Counted from the first letter of the stretch, positions 34,592 to 44,474 are shown. The stretch: 62,301 bases of DNA from Paenibacillus xylanexedens (GCF_017874615.1 NZ_JAGIKV010000034.1:1-62301); one strand, 5' to 3'. Notes: generated by a model from the sequence alone, not told the origin. Numbers and translations: made by a program.

Positions 34592-37450
34592 TTGGCGAGC
34601 GATAACATTGTCATTAAAGGCGCACGAGCGCATAACCTGAAAAATATCGACATTACCATCCCGCGTGACCGCTTTGTTGTATTGACCGGCCTGAGTGGCT
34701 CAGGCAAGTCCTCGCTGGCTTTTGACACGATCTATGCCGAAGGACAGCGGCGTTATGTAGAATCATTGTCAGCTTACGCACGGCAGTTTCTGGGACAGAT
34801 GGAGAAACCGGATGTTGATTCCATCGAAGGATTATCTCCTGCCATTTCAATAGATCAGAAAACGACAAGTCGTAACCCACGTTCCACAGTAGGAACTGTG
34901 ACTGAAATTTATGATTACCTGCGCCTGTTATTTGCACGTGTGGGCCATCCACATTGTCCGGACCATGGCGTGGAGATCAGCTCCCAAACTGTAGAACAAA
35001 TGGTTGATCGTATTATACAATACCCTGAGCGCACCCGGTTACAAATACTGGCACCTATTATCTCGGGCCGTAAGGGCGAGCACAAAAGTGTGTTTGCTGA
35101 TGTGTCCAAGCAGGGTTTTGTCCGTGTACGGGTGAACGGGGAATTGCGTGATCTGTCAGAAGATATTCAATTGGAGAAAAATAAAAAGCATACGATTGAA
35201 GTGGTTGTTGACCGGATCGTTGTTAAGGATGATGTACAGGCGCGTCTGGCCGACTCTATTGAAACAGCACTTAATTTGTCCGGTGGACAACTCCTGGTGG
35301 ACATTATGGGCGAAGAAGAGCTGCGCTTTAGTTCCAACTTTGCCTGCCCGGTGTGTGGATTCAGTATTGAAGAACTTGCACCACGGATGTTCTCATTTAA
35401 CAGTCCTTTCGGGGCTTGCCCGGATTGTGATGGGTTAGGCGTCAAAATGATCGTTGACCCTGATCTGCTGGTACCGGATCGGACTAAGACCATCGAAGAT
35501 GGAGCTTTTGATGCTTGGACAGGTGGTACATCCACCTATTATCCGCAGTTCCTGAAGTCAGTATGTGAGCACTTCAACATTCCGCAAAATGTACCTGTCG
35601 AAGATCTGCCAGCTGAGCAGATGAACAAGTTGTTACAGGGTACAGGTACGGAGAAAATCCGTTTCCGCTATGAGAATGATTTTGGACAACGTAAGGAAGC
35701 GCTGGTTACCTTTGAAGGCATCGTAAATAACCTGGAGCGTCGTTATCGTGATACAGCATCTGAAGGTATCCGTGAATTTATTGAAGGTTACATGAGTGCG
35801 AAGCCATGTGGTACGTGTAAAGGTCAGCGTCTGAAACGCGAGAGTCTTGCGGTTACGATTAATGATCACAACATGGCCTATGTGACTAGTTTGTCCATTG
35901 GTGAAGCTGGCCGATTCTTCGATACATTGGAATTGACGGAAAAAGAGCAGACGATAGCCAAACTGATTTTGAAAGAGATCAACAGCCGTCTTGGCTTCCT
36001 GGTGAACGTAGGTCTGGATTACCTTACACTGAGTCGTGCTGCTGGAACGTTGTCCGGTGGGGAAGCCCAACGGATCAGACTGGCCACACAGATTGGTTCC
36101 AGCCTGATGGGTGTGCTGTATATTCTCGATGAGCCAAGTATTGGCTTGCATCAACGGGATAATGACCGTCTGATCTCAACACTTGCGCATATGCGAGACA
36201 TTGGTAACACGTTGATCGTGGTTGAACATGATGAAGATACGATGATGGCTGCCGACTATATCATTGATATTGGTCCAGGTGCAGGTATCCACGGAGGTAC
36301 CATCATGTCACAGGGTACACCGGAGGAGATCATGAACGATGAGAACTCCTTAACCGGTCAATATCTGAGTGGACGCAAGTTCATTCCGATTCGTACAGAA
36401 CGTAGAAGTGTAGGAGACCGTTGGTTGGAAGTACGTGGAGCTAAAGAAAATAACCTGAAGAATCTGAATGTGAAGATTCCTGTAGGTGTATTTACTGCGG
36501 TAACGGGTGTGTCCGGATCAGGTAAATCCACACTGATTAATGAGATCCTCTACAAAACGCTGGCACGTGATCTGAACCGTGCTCGGGTTCGTCCGGGTCA
36601 ACATAAAGAGATTCGTGGTTTGGAGCATATCGATAAAGTTATCGATATTGACCAATCACCGATCGGGCGGACACCACGTTCCAACCCGGCTACGTATACC
36701 GGTGTCTTTGATGATATCCGGGATCTGTTTGCTCAGACGAACGAAGCCAAGGTACGTGGATACAAGAAAGGCCGGTTCAGTTTTAATATCAAAGGTGGAC
36801 GTTGTGAAGCCTGCCGTGGAGACGGTATTATCAAAATCGAGATGCACTTCTTGCCGGACGTTTATGTCCCTTGTGAAGTCTGCAAAGGCAAACGATACAA
36901 CCGGGAAACACTTGAAGTGAAATATAAAAACAGAAATATTTCCGATGTGTTGGAGATGACGGTTGAAGATGCAACCCAATTCTTTGAGAACATTCCGAAG
37001 ATCCATCGCAAAATGCAGACACTGATGGATGTGGGTCTGGGCTATATTAACCTAGGTCAACCTGCAACCACATTGTCTGGTGGTGAAGCCCAGCGTGTGA
37101 AGCTCGCTTCCGAGCTCTATCGCCGTAGTACGGGGAAAACCATCTACATCCTCGATGAGCCGACGACCGGTTTGCATGTCGATGATATCGACCGTTTGCT
37201 GAACGTATTACACCGTCTGGTTGATTCCGGGGAATCGGTGTTAGTGATCGAGCATAACCTGGATGTTATCAAAACGGCAGACTATGTTGTTGATCTGGGT
37301 CCAGAAGGTGGTAGCGGTGGAGGTACCATTGTTGCAACCGGAACACCTGAGGATATCGTTAAAGTGGAAGCTTCCTATACAGGCAAGTACTTGAAGCCGG
37401 TTCTGGAGCGGGATACCGAGCGCAGCAAGGCACTGCAATTGGTGGACTAA
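34592..37450 (+). CDS. uvrA: UvrABC excinuclease subunit A
   Basis: The damage-scanning ATPase of nucleotide excision repair, 952 residues with two ABC modules. The first Walker A is GLSGSGKS (33-40) and the second GVSGSGKS lies near residue 640; both signatures are TLSGGEAQR. Zinc-binding CxxC pairs occur in CPVC...CPDC (about 253-281) and CEAC...CEVC (about 738-765). The start is TTG behind GAGAGGAT and gives the standard N-terminus MASDNIVIKGARAHNL. Because the uvrB-uvrA spacer is long and hairpin-rich, uvrA may have its own promoter, though none was clear. Confidence 0.97.
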   Translation: MASDNIVIKGARAHNLKNIDITIPRDRFVVLTGLSGSGKSSLAFDTIYAEGQRRYVESLSAYARQFLGQMEKPDVDSIEGLSPAISIDQKTTSRNPRSTVGTVTEIYDYLRLLFARVGHPHCPDHGVEISSQTVEQMVDRIIQYPERTRLQILAPIISGRKGEHKSVFADVSKQGFVRVRVNGELRDLSEDIQLEKNKKHTIEVVVDRIVVKDDVQARLADSIETALNLSGGQLLVDIMGEEELRFSSNFACPVCGFSIEELAPRMFSFNSPFGACPDCDGLGVKMIVDPDLLVPDRTKTIEDGAFDAWTGGTSTYYPQFLKSVCEHFNIPQNVPVEDLPAEQMNKLLQGTGTEKIRFRYENDFGQRKEALVTFEGIVNNLERRYRDTASEGIREFIEGYMSAKPCGTCKGQRLKRESLAVTINDHNMAYVTSLSIGEAGRFFDTLELTEKEQTIAKLILKEINSRLGFLVNVGLDYLTLSRAAGTLSGGEAQRIRLATQIGSSLMGVLYILDEPSIGLHQRDNDRLISTLAHMRDIGNTLIVVEHDEDTMMAADYIIDIGPGAGIHGGTIMSQGTPEEIMNDENSLTGQYLSGRKFIPIRTERRSVGDRWLEVRGAKENNLKNLNVKIPVGVFTAVTGVSGSGKSTLINEILYKTLARDLNRARVRPGQHKEIRGLEHIDKVIDIDQSPIGRTPRSNPATYTGVFDDIRDLFAQTNEAKVRGYKKGRFSFNIKGGRCEACRGDGIIKIEMHFLPDVYVPCEVCKGKRYNRETLEVKYKNRNISDVLEMTVEDATQFFENIPKIHRKMQTLMDVGLGYINLGQPATTLSGGEAQRVKLASELYRRSTGKTIYILDEPTTGLHVDDIDRLLNVLHRLVDSGESVLVIEHNLDVIKTADYVVDLGPEGGSGGGTIVATGTPEDIVKVEASYTGKYLKPVLERDTERSKALQLVD

Positions 37451-37494
37451 GGTCCTCTAACCAGTAGTTATATCAATATGAAGTGGCAGTATTG

Positions 37495-37567
37495 GCCCTT
37501 CTTTTCGAAAAGGTAGAGACGTTGGATAACGATCTGATGTGCTCTGCTTCCGAGAAGAAGGGCTTTT
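37495..37567 (+). terminator. Possible long-loop terminator after uvrA
   Basis: GCCCTTCTT (37495-37503) is the reverse complement of AAGAAGGGC (37555-37563), followed by TTTT. The 51-base loop is too long for a classical terminator, so this is tentative. The rest of the 338-base spacer holds the promoter at 37700. Confidence 0.35.
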
Positions 37568-37699
37568 CATTATGAATTATGCACGGTGTTTCCTTCGGAC
37601 TAAGGTTATTTCGTGAAAGTGTTTACATATGCATTATGACGAGCGTTACAGGAATATTCGGCCAAATTGTCTTTTTTTCATTTTTATGGATGATAGGGC

Positions 37700-37728
37700 T
37701 TGCATTACAAGCAGGGTACAGATAACAT
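37700..37728 (+). promoter_or_regulatory. Promoter of the 70-residue membrane protein
   Basis: TTGCAT (37700-37705) and TAACAT (37723-37728) are spaced by 17 bases, and the start codon follows 60 bases later with TAAGGAGGT between. Confidence 0.6.
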
Positions 37729-37788
37729 AGAGGAAGATATTAGGGTATGCGTTAGCTGTTCAACTATGGTAAGGAGGTCTGTCTATCC

Positions 37789-38001
37789 ATGCTGTTTGCA
37801 GAAGCTGCCACGGCGAGTACATCGAATTTTAATGCATTTGATATTTTTGTCATCTTATTTACGATCCTGATTTTCATCGGAGTTGTTCGGCTTCTTCGGG
37901 CACCTAAGAAAAATCTGTTTGCGATCGGATTTGCAGTAGTCAGCCTACTGGTATTTCTGATGACAGACTATGCGATGATAACGGGTTGGTTTGCTCAGTA
38001 G
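37789..38001 (+). CDS. Small two-helix membrane protein (possibly DUF2759)
   Basis: A 70-residue product with two hydrophobic helices (about 20-37 and 43-63) joined by a basic RAPKKN turn. The pattern, FTILIFIGVVRLLRA then NLFAIGFAVVS, resembles the DUF2759 small proteins of Bacilli, but that assignment is from memory of the family and not certain. It is very likely expressed: TAAGGAGGT precedes the ATG and a clear promoter lies at 37700. Function is unknown. A palindromic element and then a terminator lie downstream. Confidence 0.72.
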   Translation: MLFAEAATASTSNFNAFDIFVILFTILIFIGVVRLLRAPKKNLFAIGFAVVSLLVFLMTDYAMITGWFAQ

Positions 38002-38042
38002 GAATGCCGCAGAATTTAAATGTAATTTAAGCCAATAGTGCA

Positions 38043-38211
38043 TGTTCAAAAAGATCGGTTTTCAGTACCGAAAAGATGGGATGAAGCTAGAAAGGGAGTA
38101 GCGGAGCGTAGGGAGAACTACGTGAGCAACGGACATTTCGGTTGAATGCCATATTCGATGCTGATGATGCCACTAGGCATCCTTCGTAATCAAAAGCGGA
38201 CTTTTTGAACA
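38043..38211. repeat. 169-bp palindromic element with 11-bp terminal inverted repeats
   Basis: Bounded by TGTTCAAAAAG (38043-38053) and CTTTTTGAACA (38201-38211). Inside are several hairpins: CGGTTTT-cagta-CCGAAAA-like pairing near 38056, GTAG/CTAC near 38108, and GATGCC-ACTA-GGCATC near 38165. No reading frame is convincing and no clear target duplication flanks it. It separates the small membrane gene from its presumed terminator, consistent with insertion of a non-autonomous element. It shares no sequence with the other element family. Confidence 0.75.
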
Positions 38212-38232
38212 ACCTCTAAAAGAGGTACAGAC

Positions 38233-38269
38233 GAACACTTTCCAGAGAGACATGGAGGGTGTTTTTTTC
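38233..38269 (+). terminator. Intrinsic terminator downstream of the palindromic element
   Basis: GAACACTTTCCA pairs, with some G-T pairs, with TGGAGGGTGTT, followed by a T-run. It probably ends the transcript of the 70-residue protein gene. Confidence 0.8.
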
Positions 38270-38463
38270 ATTTATACTGAAACGATTGAACAGGATTCTA
38301 TCTTCTCTACTAAAATAGGACTTAAAACAATTGTATATCCAGATTCTGTATGATACATTGAGGGATACCGGAATTGCAGATGAGAGAAAGAGAGAATAGA
38401 TTCAGCGATGAATCCGATGTCGAGTCGCGCAAGAAGGATGTATAGAGAGGGTCAGGTGAGAAT

Positions 38464-39633
38464 ATGAGCGTGTTGGGTAAAAAGGGGATAGCCATACTGA
38501 TGGCTGCTGTACTCTCGATTAGTGTAGCGGCAACGGCCGGTGCAGCTGAATCCAAAGCGGCGATGCAAGCGAAAGTGGTAGACGGTCAAGTCTATGTGAA
38601 CACCAAGGATCTGCTCAAGGCAGTTGGTGGAAGTGGACAATATGATGCCAAATCAGGAACGTACACGTACAAGGGAAGTGAAGCCATTCCCAAAGTGATC
38701 GAAAAGGTATCTCCTTCGGTCGTAGGCATTATTGGGAAATCTACCGAAGTGCAGGACGGTGCAACATCAGACGACCGTTATAATCTTGCACATGGTACAG
38801 GTGTCATTATCCGGTCGAACGGATGGATTGTAACGAATGCTCATGTGGTCGACGGATTAACGAACCCCGTGGTCGTAACGACTGATGGCAATACATACAA
38901 AATTACGAAAACATACAGTGATGCACTAAGTGATCTGGCTCTAATTAAAATCAATGCCAAATCACTCAAACCGGCGAGCTTTGCCAAAGCTTCACAAACT
39001 ACTGTTGGAGAAACGGTAATTGCCTTGGGTACGCCGATTTCCTTTTCTTTGCGCAACTCGGCAACGGTAGGGGTAATTAGCGGCTTGAATCGTGGTGTTG
39101 AGGCGACCTACCGGTTGATTCAGACCGACACGGCCATTAACCCAGGAAATAGCGGGGGACCGCTGGTCAACCTGAAGGGTGAAGTGGTTGGGATCAACTC
39201 GATGAAATTCTCTGCGGTAGGCGTAGAGAGTTTGGGGTTTTCGATTCCAGTGGATACCGTTCAATATATCATCGATCAGTTTTTTAAATATGGCAAAATA
39301 AAACGTGCAAGTCTGGGACTTCAGCTGGAAGAAAGCTGGTCTGCGATTGTGGGCCTGCCTACAGATGATCCCTTAACGATTACGGGCGTGCTGTCTCCTG
39401 AAGCCAAGAAAGCCAAAATCAAAGAGGGCGATGTCCTTTACAGTGTCGCGGGCACACGTGTCTCTTCAGTAGTGGATATCAATGAGTTGCTCAAAAAGTA
39501 TCTGCCTGGACAAAAGGTAAAGCTGTTGATGCAAACGGATGGCGATATCGTCACCCGCACGTTGGTGCTTGCTGATCGCTCAGACATCGTAGACGAGGAA
39601 GATGAAGCGTTCCTTACAGATGAAGAACAATAA
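38464..39633 (+). CDS. Secreted S1C (HtrA/DegP-like) serine protease with PDZ domain
   Basis: A 389-residue exported protease. It has a signal peptide (about 1-28) and a short beta segment (35-70) that looks like half a copper-amine-oxidase-N domain. The trypsin-like domain keeps the full triad: His127 in TNAHVVD, Asp157 in SDLALIKI, and Ser230 in NPGNSGGP. A PDZ domain follows at about 290-370. The acidic C-terminus is unusual. HtrA-type enzymes degrade or refold damaged envelope proteins. The next gene follows by 43 bases and is also exported, so the two probably work together. Confidence 0.9.
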   Translation: MSVLGKKGIAILMAAVLSISVAATAGAAESKAAMQAKVVDGQVYVNTKDLLKAVGGSGQYDAKSGTYTYKGSEAIPKVIEKVSPSVVGIIGKSTEVQDGATSDDRYNLAHGTGVIIRSNGWIVTNAHVVDGLTNPVVVTTDGNTYKITKTYSDALSDLALIKINAKSLKPASFAKASQTTVGETVIALGTPISFSLRNSATVGVISGLNRGVEATYRLIQTDTAINPGNSGGPLVNLKGEVVGINSMKFSAVGVESLGFSIPVDTVQYIIDQFFKYGKIKRASLGLQLEESWSAIVGLPTDDPLTITGVLSPEAKKAKIKEGDVLYSVAGTRVSSVVDINELLKKYLPGQKVKLLMQTDGDIVTRTLVLADRSDIVDEEDEAFLTDEEQ

Positions 39634-39676
39634 AACCCGGCGATCAGCCCGGATGGAGAGAGGACGAAAGAACGGA

Positions 39677-41572
39677 ATGAAAAAGTCATGGATACGTGTG
39701 CTAAGCACAGGTGTATTAACCGGGATGCTGACCATTGGCGCGGCATTGCCTGTATGGGCATCTGATCTGACGACAAGTGAACTACGCGTCAAAGCGGGCA
39801 GCACGAGCGCCTACATTAACGGCGATAAGCAGGCCATAGCCAAACCGTACAAGGTCAAGGGTGTAACGATGGTACCTGTCGGTGTATTCAAGAAAGCATT
39901 TGGCAGTGAAATCCGGCTGGAGAAAAATGATGTTGTCAAAATCAAGGAAGGCCCGCACACCGTGACTCTAACGATTGGCAGTTCAATTGCCTGGGTGGAT
40001 GGTGTAAAACATGAGATGGGTGCCGCTCCCAAGATGGTGAATGGCGTACTTATGGTTCCACTTCGTCCGGTTGCTACCGGTATTGGAGCAACACTAGCTC
40101 CAACCAGCTCCGGAGAAATGGTCATTCGTCTGTTGCAAACCGATGATTCGGTGAATGACGAGGATGGCCTTCATCCGGATGAAGGCAAAACCAGAATTGG
40201 CAACAGTTTTTACGGTTGGTCCATTAACTACCCGGCAGACCTTATAGTTTTCCAGACCGGTGAGCAGGAGCGCATGATGACTTTTGGCGCTGCCGACAAC
40301 AGTTATTATCTTGAAGTGTATGTCAGCGATCAGGATGTGGCTTTGGATGCGGATGATTTGTTGCAGCAACTTGTCCAAGAGGCCAAACAATCGGGAGATA
40401 CGGTGCTGGATCGTGAAGCGGTGTCGAAAGGCAAAACGCCTTATGCACGGATTATCGTGAAAGATGTAGACGGCATGTTATGGGAGATGCGTCAGTATCT
40501 GAGCGAAGGTCGTCAATATGATGTGTACCTCGCGGATTACGAAGCCCTGAATTATAAAGATCTGGGCAAACGTGCAGCGCTACTCAATTCATTCCAGCCA
40601 ACCTATGCGGAATCGGATCGAACGATCAAGGATCTGTCCACTGTAGATAATGGCATGCGCTCCGCGTGGAATGATGACTATGGCATTGAATTGAAGATTC
40701 CTGCCGGCTGGTCGATGGATAACAATCAGATGATCTATGAAGCCAAAGATGGTGCATATCTGCAATGGCGTGTCACATCGGCGAAGGCAGGTACTACGGT
40801 AAAAGACTGGAGTGGCCAACTGGATAAGTGGATGCGCGAGACATTTACACCAGAGAGTTACGAGCCAATTGGCTCATACACGATGGATATCTCGGGAGAG
40901 ACTGCCGAGGTGAATGAATTCCGTTATAACTTTGGCGGGGGCTGGCAGACCGAGTTCGATGTTCTTTTGCAGAAGAATGGGTATCGATATTATGCAGAGT
41001 ATACGTTCCCTGAGGAGCAAAGTGCAGATCGGGCATGGTTTGAACGGATTATGAAGAGTGTGGAGATTGATTTTGATACGGTTGCCGATAATTTCGGTCA
41101 GCTGGATGAAGATCCGTATTTGACAGACAAAACGAAGACACTTACACGTACGTCCAAACGTTATAAATACAGTGTAGATATTCCGCGTTACTGGACACCG
41201 TATAGTGATCGATTCGAATATTCACCTGTGGTGTACACCTTCACTGGGGGAGAATTCTCCATTGCGGCGAGCGAAGACAAGTCAATCGAGATGACGGTCA
41301 GCCAATTGAGAGAAGCTTATGCAGAAGCTACCAAAACCCGTAAGAACTTCAAGTTGCTTGGCAGTGAGGAGCTGACGTTTGCGGGTGTGCCTGCATTTTC
41401 CTTCACGTATCATGAACTGGACAAAGGCGTGCCATATGCGGGTCGCCAGATCGTGTTTGAAAAGGACGGAACAACCTATACGATTACAAGTGGGCTGAAT
41501 GATGCCAACAAGACAGAAGTTCAGGCGGCTGCATTGGAGAAAGCAGTGAACTCATTTACTTTTATTAAATAA
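39677..41572 (+). CDS. Exported protein with copper amine oxidase N-terminal domain
   Basis: A 631-residue exported protein with a signal peptide (MKKSWIRVLSTGVLTGML..., about 1-28). An N-terminal Cu_amine_oxidN1 domain, here a wall or surface-associated fold rather than an oxidase, spans about 40-150 with GVTMVPVGVFKKAFG and GVLMVPLRPVATGIGA. Three related later modules of about 140 residues follow, each with a YGWSINYPADL / YGIELKIPAGW / YKYSVDIPRYW start, so the region looks like internal triplication. No catalytic motif was seen. ATG 39677 is chosen because it begins the signal peptide; the frame is open from 39602. Confidence 0.78.
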   Translation: MKKSWIRVLSTGVLTGMLTIGAALPVWASDLTTSELRVKAGSTSAYINGDKQAIAKPYKVKGVTMVPVGVFKKAFGSEIRLEKNDVVKIKEGPHTVTLTIGSSIAWVDGVKHEMGAAPKMVNGVLMVPLRPVATGIGATLAPTSSGEMVIRLLQTDDSVNDEDGLHPDEGKTRIGNSFYGWSINYPADLIVFQTGEQERMMTFGAADNSYYLEVYVSDQDVALDADDLLQQLVQEAKQSGDTVLDREAVSKGKTPYARIIVKDVDGMLWEMRQYLSEGRQYDVYLADYEALNYKDLGKRAALLNSFQPTYAESDRTIKDLSTVDNGMRSAWNDDYGIELKIPAGWSMDNNQMIYEAKDGAYLQWRVTSAKAGTTVKDWSGQLDKWMRETFTPESYEPIGSYTMDISGETAEVNEFRYNFGGGWQTEFDVLLQKNGYRYYAEYTFPEEQSADRAWFERIMKSVEIDFDTVADNFGQLDEDPYLTDKTKTLTRTSKRYKYSVDIPRYWTPYSDRFEYSPVVYTFTGGEFSIAASEDKSIEMTVSQLREAYAEATKTRKNFKLLGSEELTFAGVPAFSFTYHELDKGVPYAGRQIVFEKDGTTYTITSGLNDANKTEVQAAALEKAVNSFTFIK

Positions 41573-41581
41573 TTGTAGTGG

Positions 41582-41620
41582 AACCGGAGGGTCAAAAGAC
41601 CTTTCGGTTTATTTGTTTTC
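41582..41620 (+). terminator. Intrinsic terminator after the two-gene exported unit
   Basis: AACCGGAGGGTC (41582-41593) pairs with GACCTTTCGGTT (41598-41609) around AAAA, followed by a T-rich stretch. Confidence 0.8.
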
Positions 41621-41640
41621 TGTATAAGATAAATTAAATA

Positions 41641-41680
41641 TTTACACTGGTACTGTAATCGAAGTGTCTAGTGCAAATCT
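41641..41680 (+). repeat. Possible remnant of the dispersed element
   Basis: TTTACACTGG is followed directly by CTGTAATCGAAGTG-TCTAGTG. The latter matches the outer tail of copy C (CTGCAATCGAAGTGATCTAGTG) almost base for base. No central hairpin remains, so this reads as an internally deleted copy. The rest of the 388-base spacer to 41960 shows no gene; a TATACT near 41750 could belong to a promoter for the U32 gene. Confidence 0.45.
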
Positions 41681-41960
41681 TAATGGAAATGAAAATGGTA
41701 AACGGTTTTTTCAGGAAAACGTAGAAGAGTCGGTGCAGAAGTGGTACACTATACTAGTTCAGGAGTTATGACTACTGATCTGATGAATAGGAATGACTGT
41801 AAGCTTGGAGTTCAGGCAATACAGACATAATAGATAGATATTGTAATACCGTGACAATGCAGGTGTACCCGATAAGGTGCAGTCTTAGGCTTAGTATGTT
41901 CAGACGTTTAGGGATAAAGGGATGAAATCCGGCGGATAGCCGGTTATGGGGAGGATCTAC

Positions 41961-44474
41961 ATGAAAACAGCAACAATACGAAGAGAAGACGTTGAACTTC
42001 TGGCACCGGCTGGTGACTGGGATTGTATGCGTTCGGCGGTAGCTAATGGCGCAGATGCAATTTTCTTCGGAGTCGAAAAGTTTAATGCACGGGCACGGGC
42101 GAACAATTTCCGTATGGACGAGCTGCCGGAGATAATGGCGTTTTTGCACAGTTATGGGGTAAAAGGTTTTTTGACCTTTAATATATTGATTTTTGAAAAT
42201 GAATTGACGGATGCCAAAGAACTGATTGACGCTTGTGTCGATGCAGGTGTGGACGCTGTAATTGTTCAGGATTTGGGTTTGGTGAAGATGATCCGCGAGA
42301 TATCACCGGATTTCCCGATTCACGGTTCAACACAGATGACGATTACGTCTCCGGAAGCGGTCGAGTTTACGAAGCCGTTTGATATGGAACGTGTCGTTCT
42401 GGGACGGGAGAACAACCTGAAGCAGATCCAGAAGATCGGGGAGCAGGCAAAACTTCCAATGGAAGTATTTGTTCATGGTGCGCTGTGTGTATCCTACTCG
42501 GGGCAGTGTCTTACTTCCGAAATGTGGGGAGGACGTTCGGCGAACCGCGGAGAGTGCGCACAAGCTTGTCGTCTTCCATATGACCTGATGGTGGATGGGG
42601 TGCACAAACCGATGGGTGATGTAGCTTATCTGTTGTCTCCGAAGGATCTGGCAGCGATTGATCTGATGCCGGAACTGATCGAAGCAGGAGTAACTTCTTT
42701 CAAAATTGAAGGACGTCTCAAAACGCCAGAATACGTAGCAAACGTAGTAAGCAAATATCGTAAAGCGATTGACCGTTATTTTGATGGAGATAACACACCG
42801 CCAAGCAAGGAAGAAGTTCGCGAATTGCAGCAAAGCTTCTCCCGTGGATTCACACATGGTTTCCTGAGCGGTACAAACAACAAAGAACTGGTGGATGGAA
42901 CGTTCCCGAAAAGCCGTGGTGTCTACCTCGGTCGTGTAGATCAAGTGTTGCGCGATGGTGTGGTCCTGAAACTGGATGCACCTGTGAAACGTGGAGACGG
43001 AATTGTATTTGACGCCGGAGACCCGACTCAGAAGGAAGAAGGCGGACGGGTATACGATGTGCGTCGCAAAGGCGTAAAACTCGAAGGCGAAGCCGAAGAG
43101 GGCTGGATCGTTGACGTTGTGCCAGGCCGCAGTGACGTAGATCTGCGCCGCGTGAAAGTTGGCGACAAAGTGTGGAAAACGAATGACCCGGCGCTGGACA
43201 AACGTCTGCGTCAAAGCTTCGAGACCGAGAAGCCGTACCGTGTATTCCCAGTGAAGGTGAAGGTCATCGGCAGCCCGGGGCAGCCGCTTAGCACATGGTG
43301 GACAGACGTGCAGAAAGGCACGACCGTCCGTATTGATTCCGAGATGGAACTGGACATCGCCCAGAAGCGTCCAATGACACATGAATTGCTCGAAGAGCAG
43401 TTCGGTCGTCTGGGAGGCACCGTGTTCCAGTTGGAAGGAATGGACATCAATCTGCACGGTGACGTTATCATCCCGATGCGTGAGTTGAATAACATTCGTC
43501 GTCAGGCTGTAGAACAACTCGCGGGCGAGCGTCCTAAACCGCCCGTCTACGTGAAACGCGCGGTAGATGTGTACGGCGATTCGGTTAAACCGGCATCACC
43601 AGTCGCTCGCGGTCAAGCAGAACTGACCGCACTCTGCCGTAGCCTGCCACAAGTGGAGGCAGCGATTGAAGCAGGAATCGGTATGATCTATGCCGACTTC
43701 GAGTTTATCAAACAGTTCCCGGCAGCCGTGGAAGCTGTGCATGCCGCTGGTCGCAAGATCGCGCTGGCAACACCGCGTATTCACATGCCTGGGGAGAACG
43801 GATATCACAACAACATCTTGCGTCTGAAGCCGGATGCGGTATTGGTACGTAATACAGGCGCACTGTACTTCTACCTGCGTCACCGGATGGAAAACCCGGA
43901 TGCGAAGCACCCGGAATTGATCGGCGACTTCTCATTGAACATCGCCAATCACAAAGCAGTAGAATTGTTCCTGGAAGCCGGATGTGACTGGATTACCCCA
44001 TCCTATGACCTGAACATTCAACAAATGGTTGATTTGCTGGGCCACTCCCATACAAGTCAGACCGAAGTGGTTATCCATCAGCATCTGCCGATGTTCCACA
44101 CCGAGCACTGTGTGTACTGTACGTTTATGAGTGAAGGAACGGACTTTACGAACTGTGGACGTCCTTGCGAGGAACAGCGTGCATCCCTGCAAGACCGGAT
44201 CGGTATGTCCCACCCGGTACGTGTGGATGAAGGTTGCCGTAATACGGTATACAACGCAGTGGAACAGTCAGGTGCCGAGTATCTGACCAACTTTATGGAT
44301 CTGGGTGTATCCCGTTACCGTGTGGAGTTCCTGGAAGAGACACCTGAGCAGGTACGTGAAGTAATTGATCTGTATAACCGTGCACTGCGCGGCGAGATCA
44401 GTGGTACACAAGTTTGGAAAACACTTAAAGCAACGAACCAACTGGGCGTTACACGTGGTCAATTGGTGAAATAA
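41961..44474 (+). CDS. Large U32-family peptidase-like protein (DUF3656 type)
   Basis: An 837-residue member of the U32 family, whose characterised relatives include RlhA and TrhP, involved in RNA hydroxylation, rather than proven proteases. The U32 core covers about residues 5-300 with EVFVHGALCVSYSGQC and NRGECAQACRLPYD. The middle (about 370-520) fits a DUF3656-like insert. A second C-terminal half has a cysteine cluster (HCVYC, NCGRPC, EGC) that could hold a metal or Fe-S site. ATG 41961 has GGGGAGG six bases upstream; the open frame from 41946 starts on that same site. An RNA-modifying role is inference from family. Confidence 0.85.
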   Translation: MKTATIRREDVELLAPAGDWDCMRSAVANGADAIFFGVEKFNARARANNFRMDELPEIMAFLHSYGVKGFLTFNILIFENELTDAKELIDACVDAGVDAVIVQDLGLVKMIREISPDFPIHGSTQMTITSPEAVEFTKPFDMERVVLGRENNLKQIQKIGEQAKLPMEVFVHGALCVSYSGQCLTSEMWGGRSANRGECAQACRLPYDLMVDGVHKPMGDVAYLLSPKDLAAIDLMPELIEAGVTSFKIEGRLKTPEYVANVVSKYRKAIDRYFDGDNTPPSKEEVRELQQSFSRGFTHGFLSGTNNKELVDGTFPKSRGVYLGRVDQVLRDGVVLKLDAPVKRGDGIVFDAGDPTQKEEGGRVYDVRRKGVKLEGEAEEGWIVDVVPGRSDVDLRRVKVGDKVWKTNDPALDKRLRQSFETEKPYRVFPVKVKVIGSPGQPLSTWWTDVQKGTTVRIDSEMELDIAQKRPMTHELLEEQFGRLGGTVFQLEGMDINLHGDVIIPMRELNNIRRQAVEQLAGERPKPPVYVKRAVDVYGDSVKPASPVARGQAELTALCRSLPQVEAAIEAGIGMIYADFEFIKQFPAAVEAVHAAGRKIALATPRIHMPGENGYHNNILRLKPDAVLVRNTGALYFYLRHRMENPDAKHPELIGDFSLNIANHKAVELFLEAGCDWITPSYDLNIQQMVDLLGHSHTSQTEVVIHQHLPMFHTEHCVYCTFMSEGTDFTNCGRPCEEQRASLQDRIGMSHPVRVDEGCRNTVYNAVEQSGAEYLTNFMDLGVSRYRVEFLEETPEQVREVIDLYNRALRGEISGTQVWKTLKATNQLGVTRGQLVK

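Noticed and set aside
37495..37567. Further copy of the structured element after uvrA
   Set aside because: GGATAACGATC and GCTCTGC look similar to parts of the element, but head, central stem and tail cannot be aligned.
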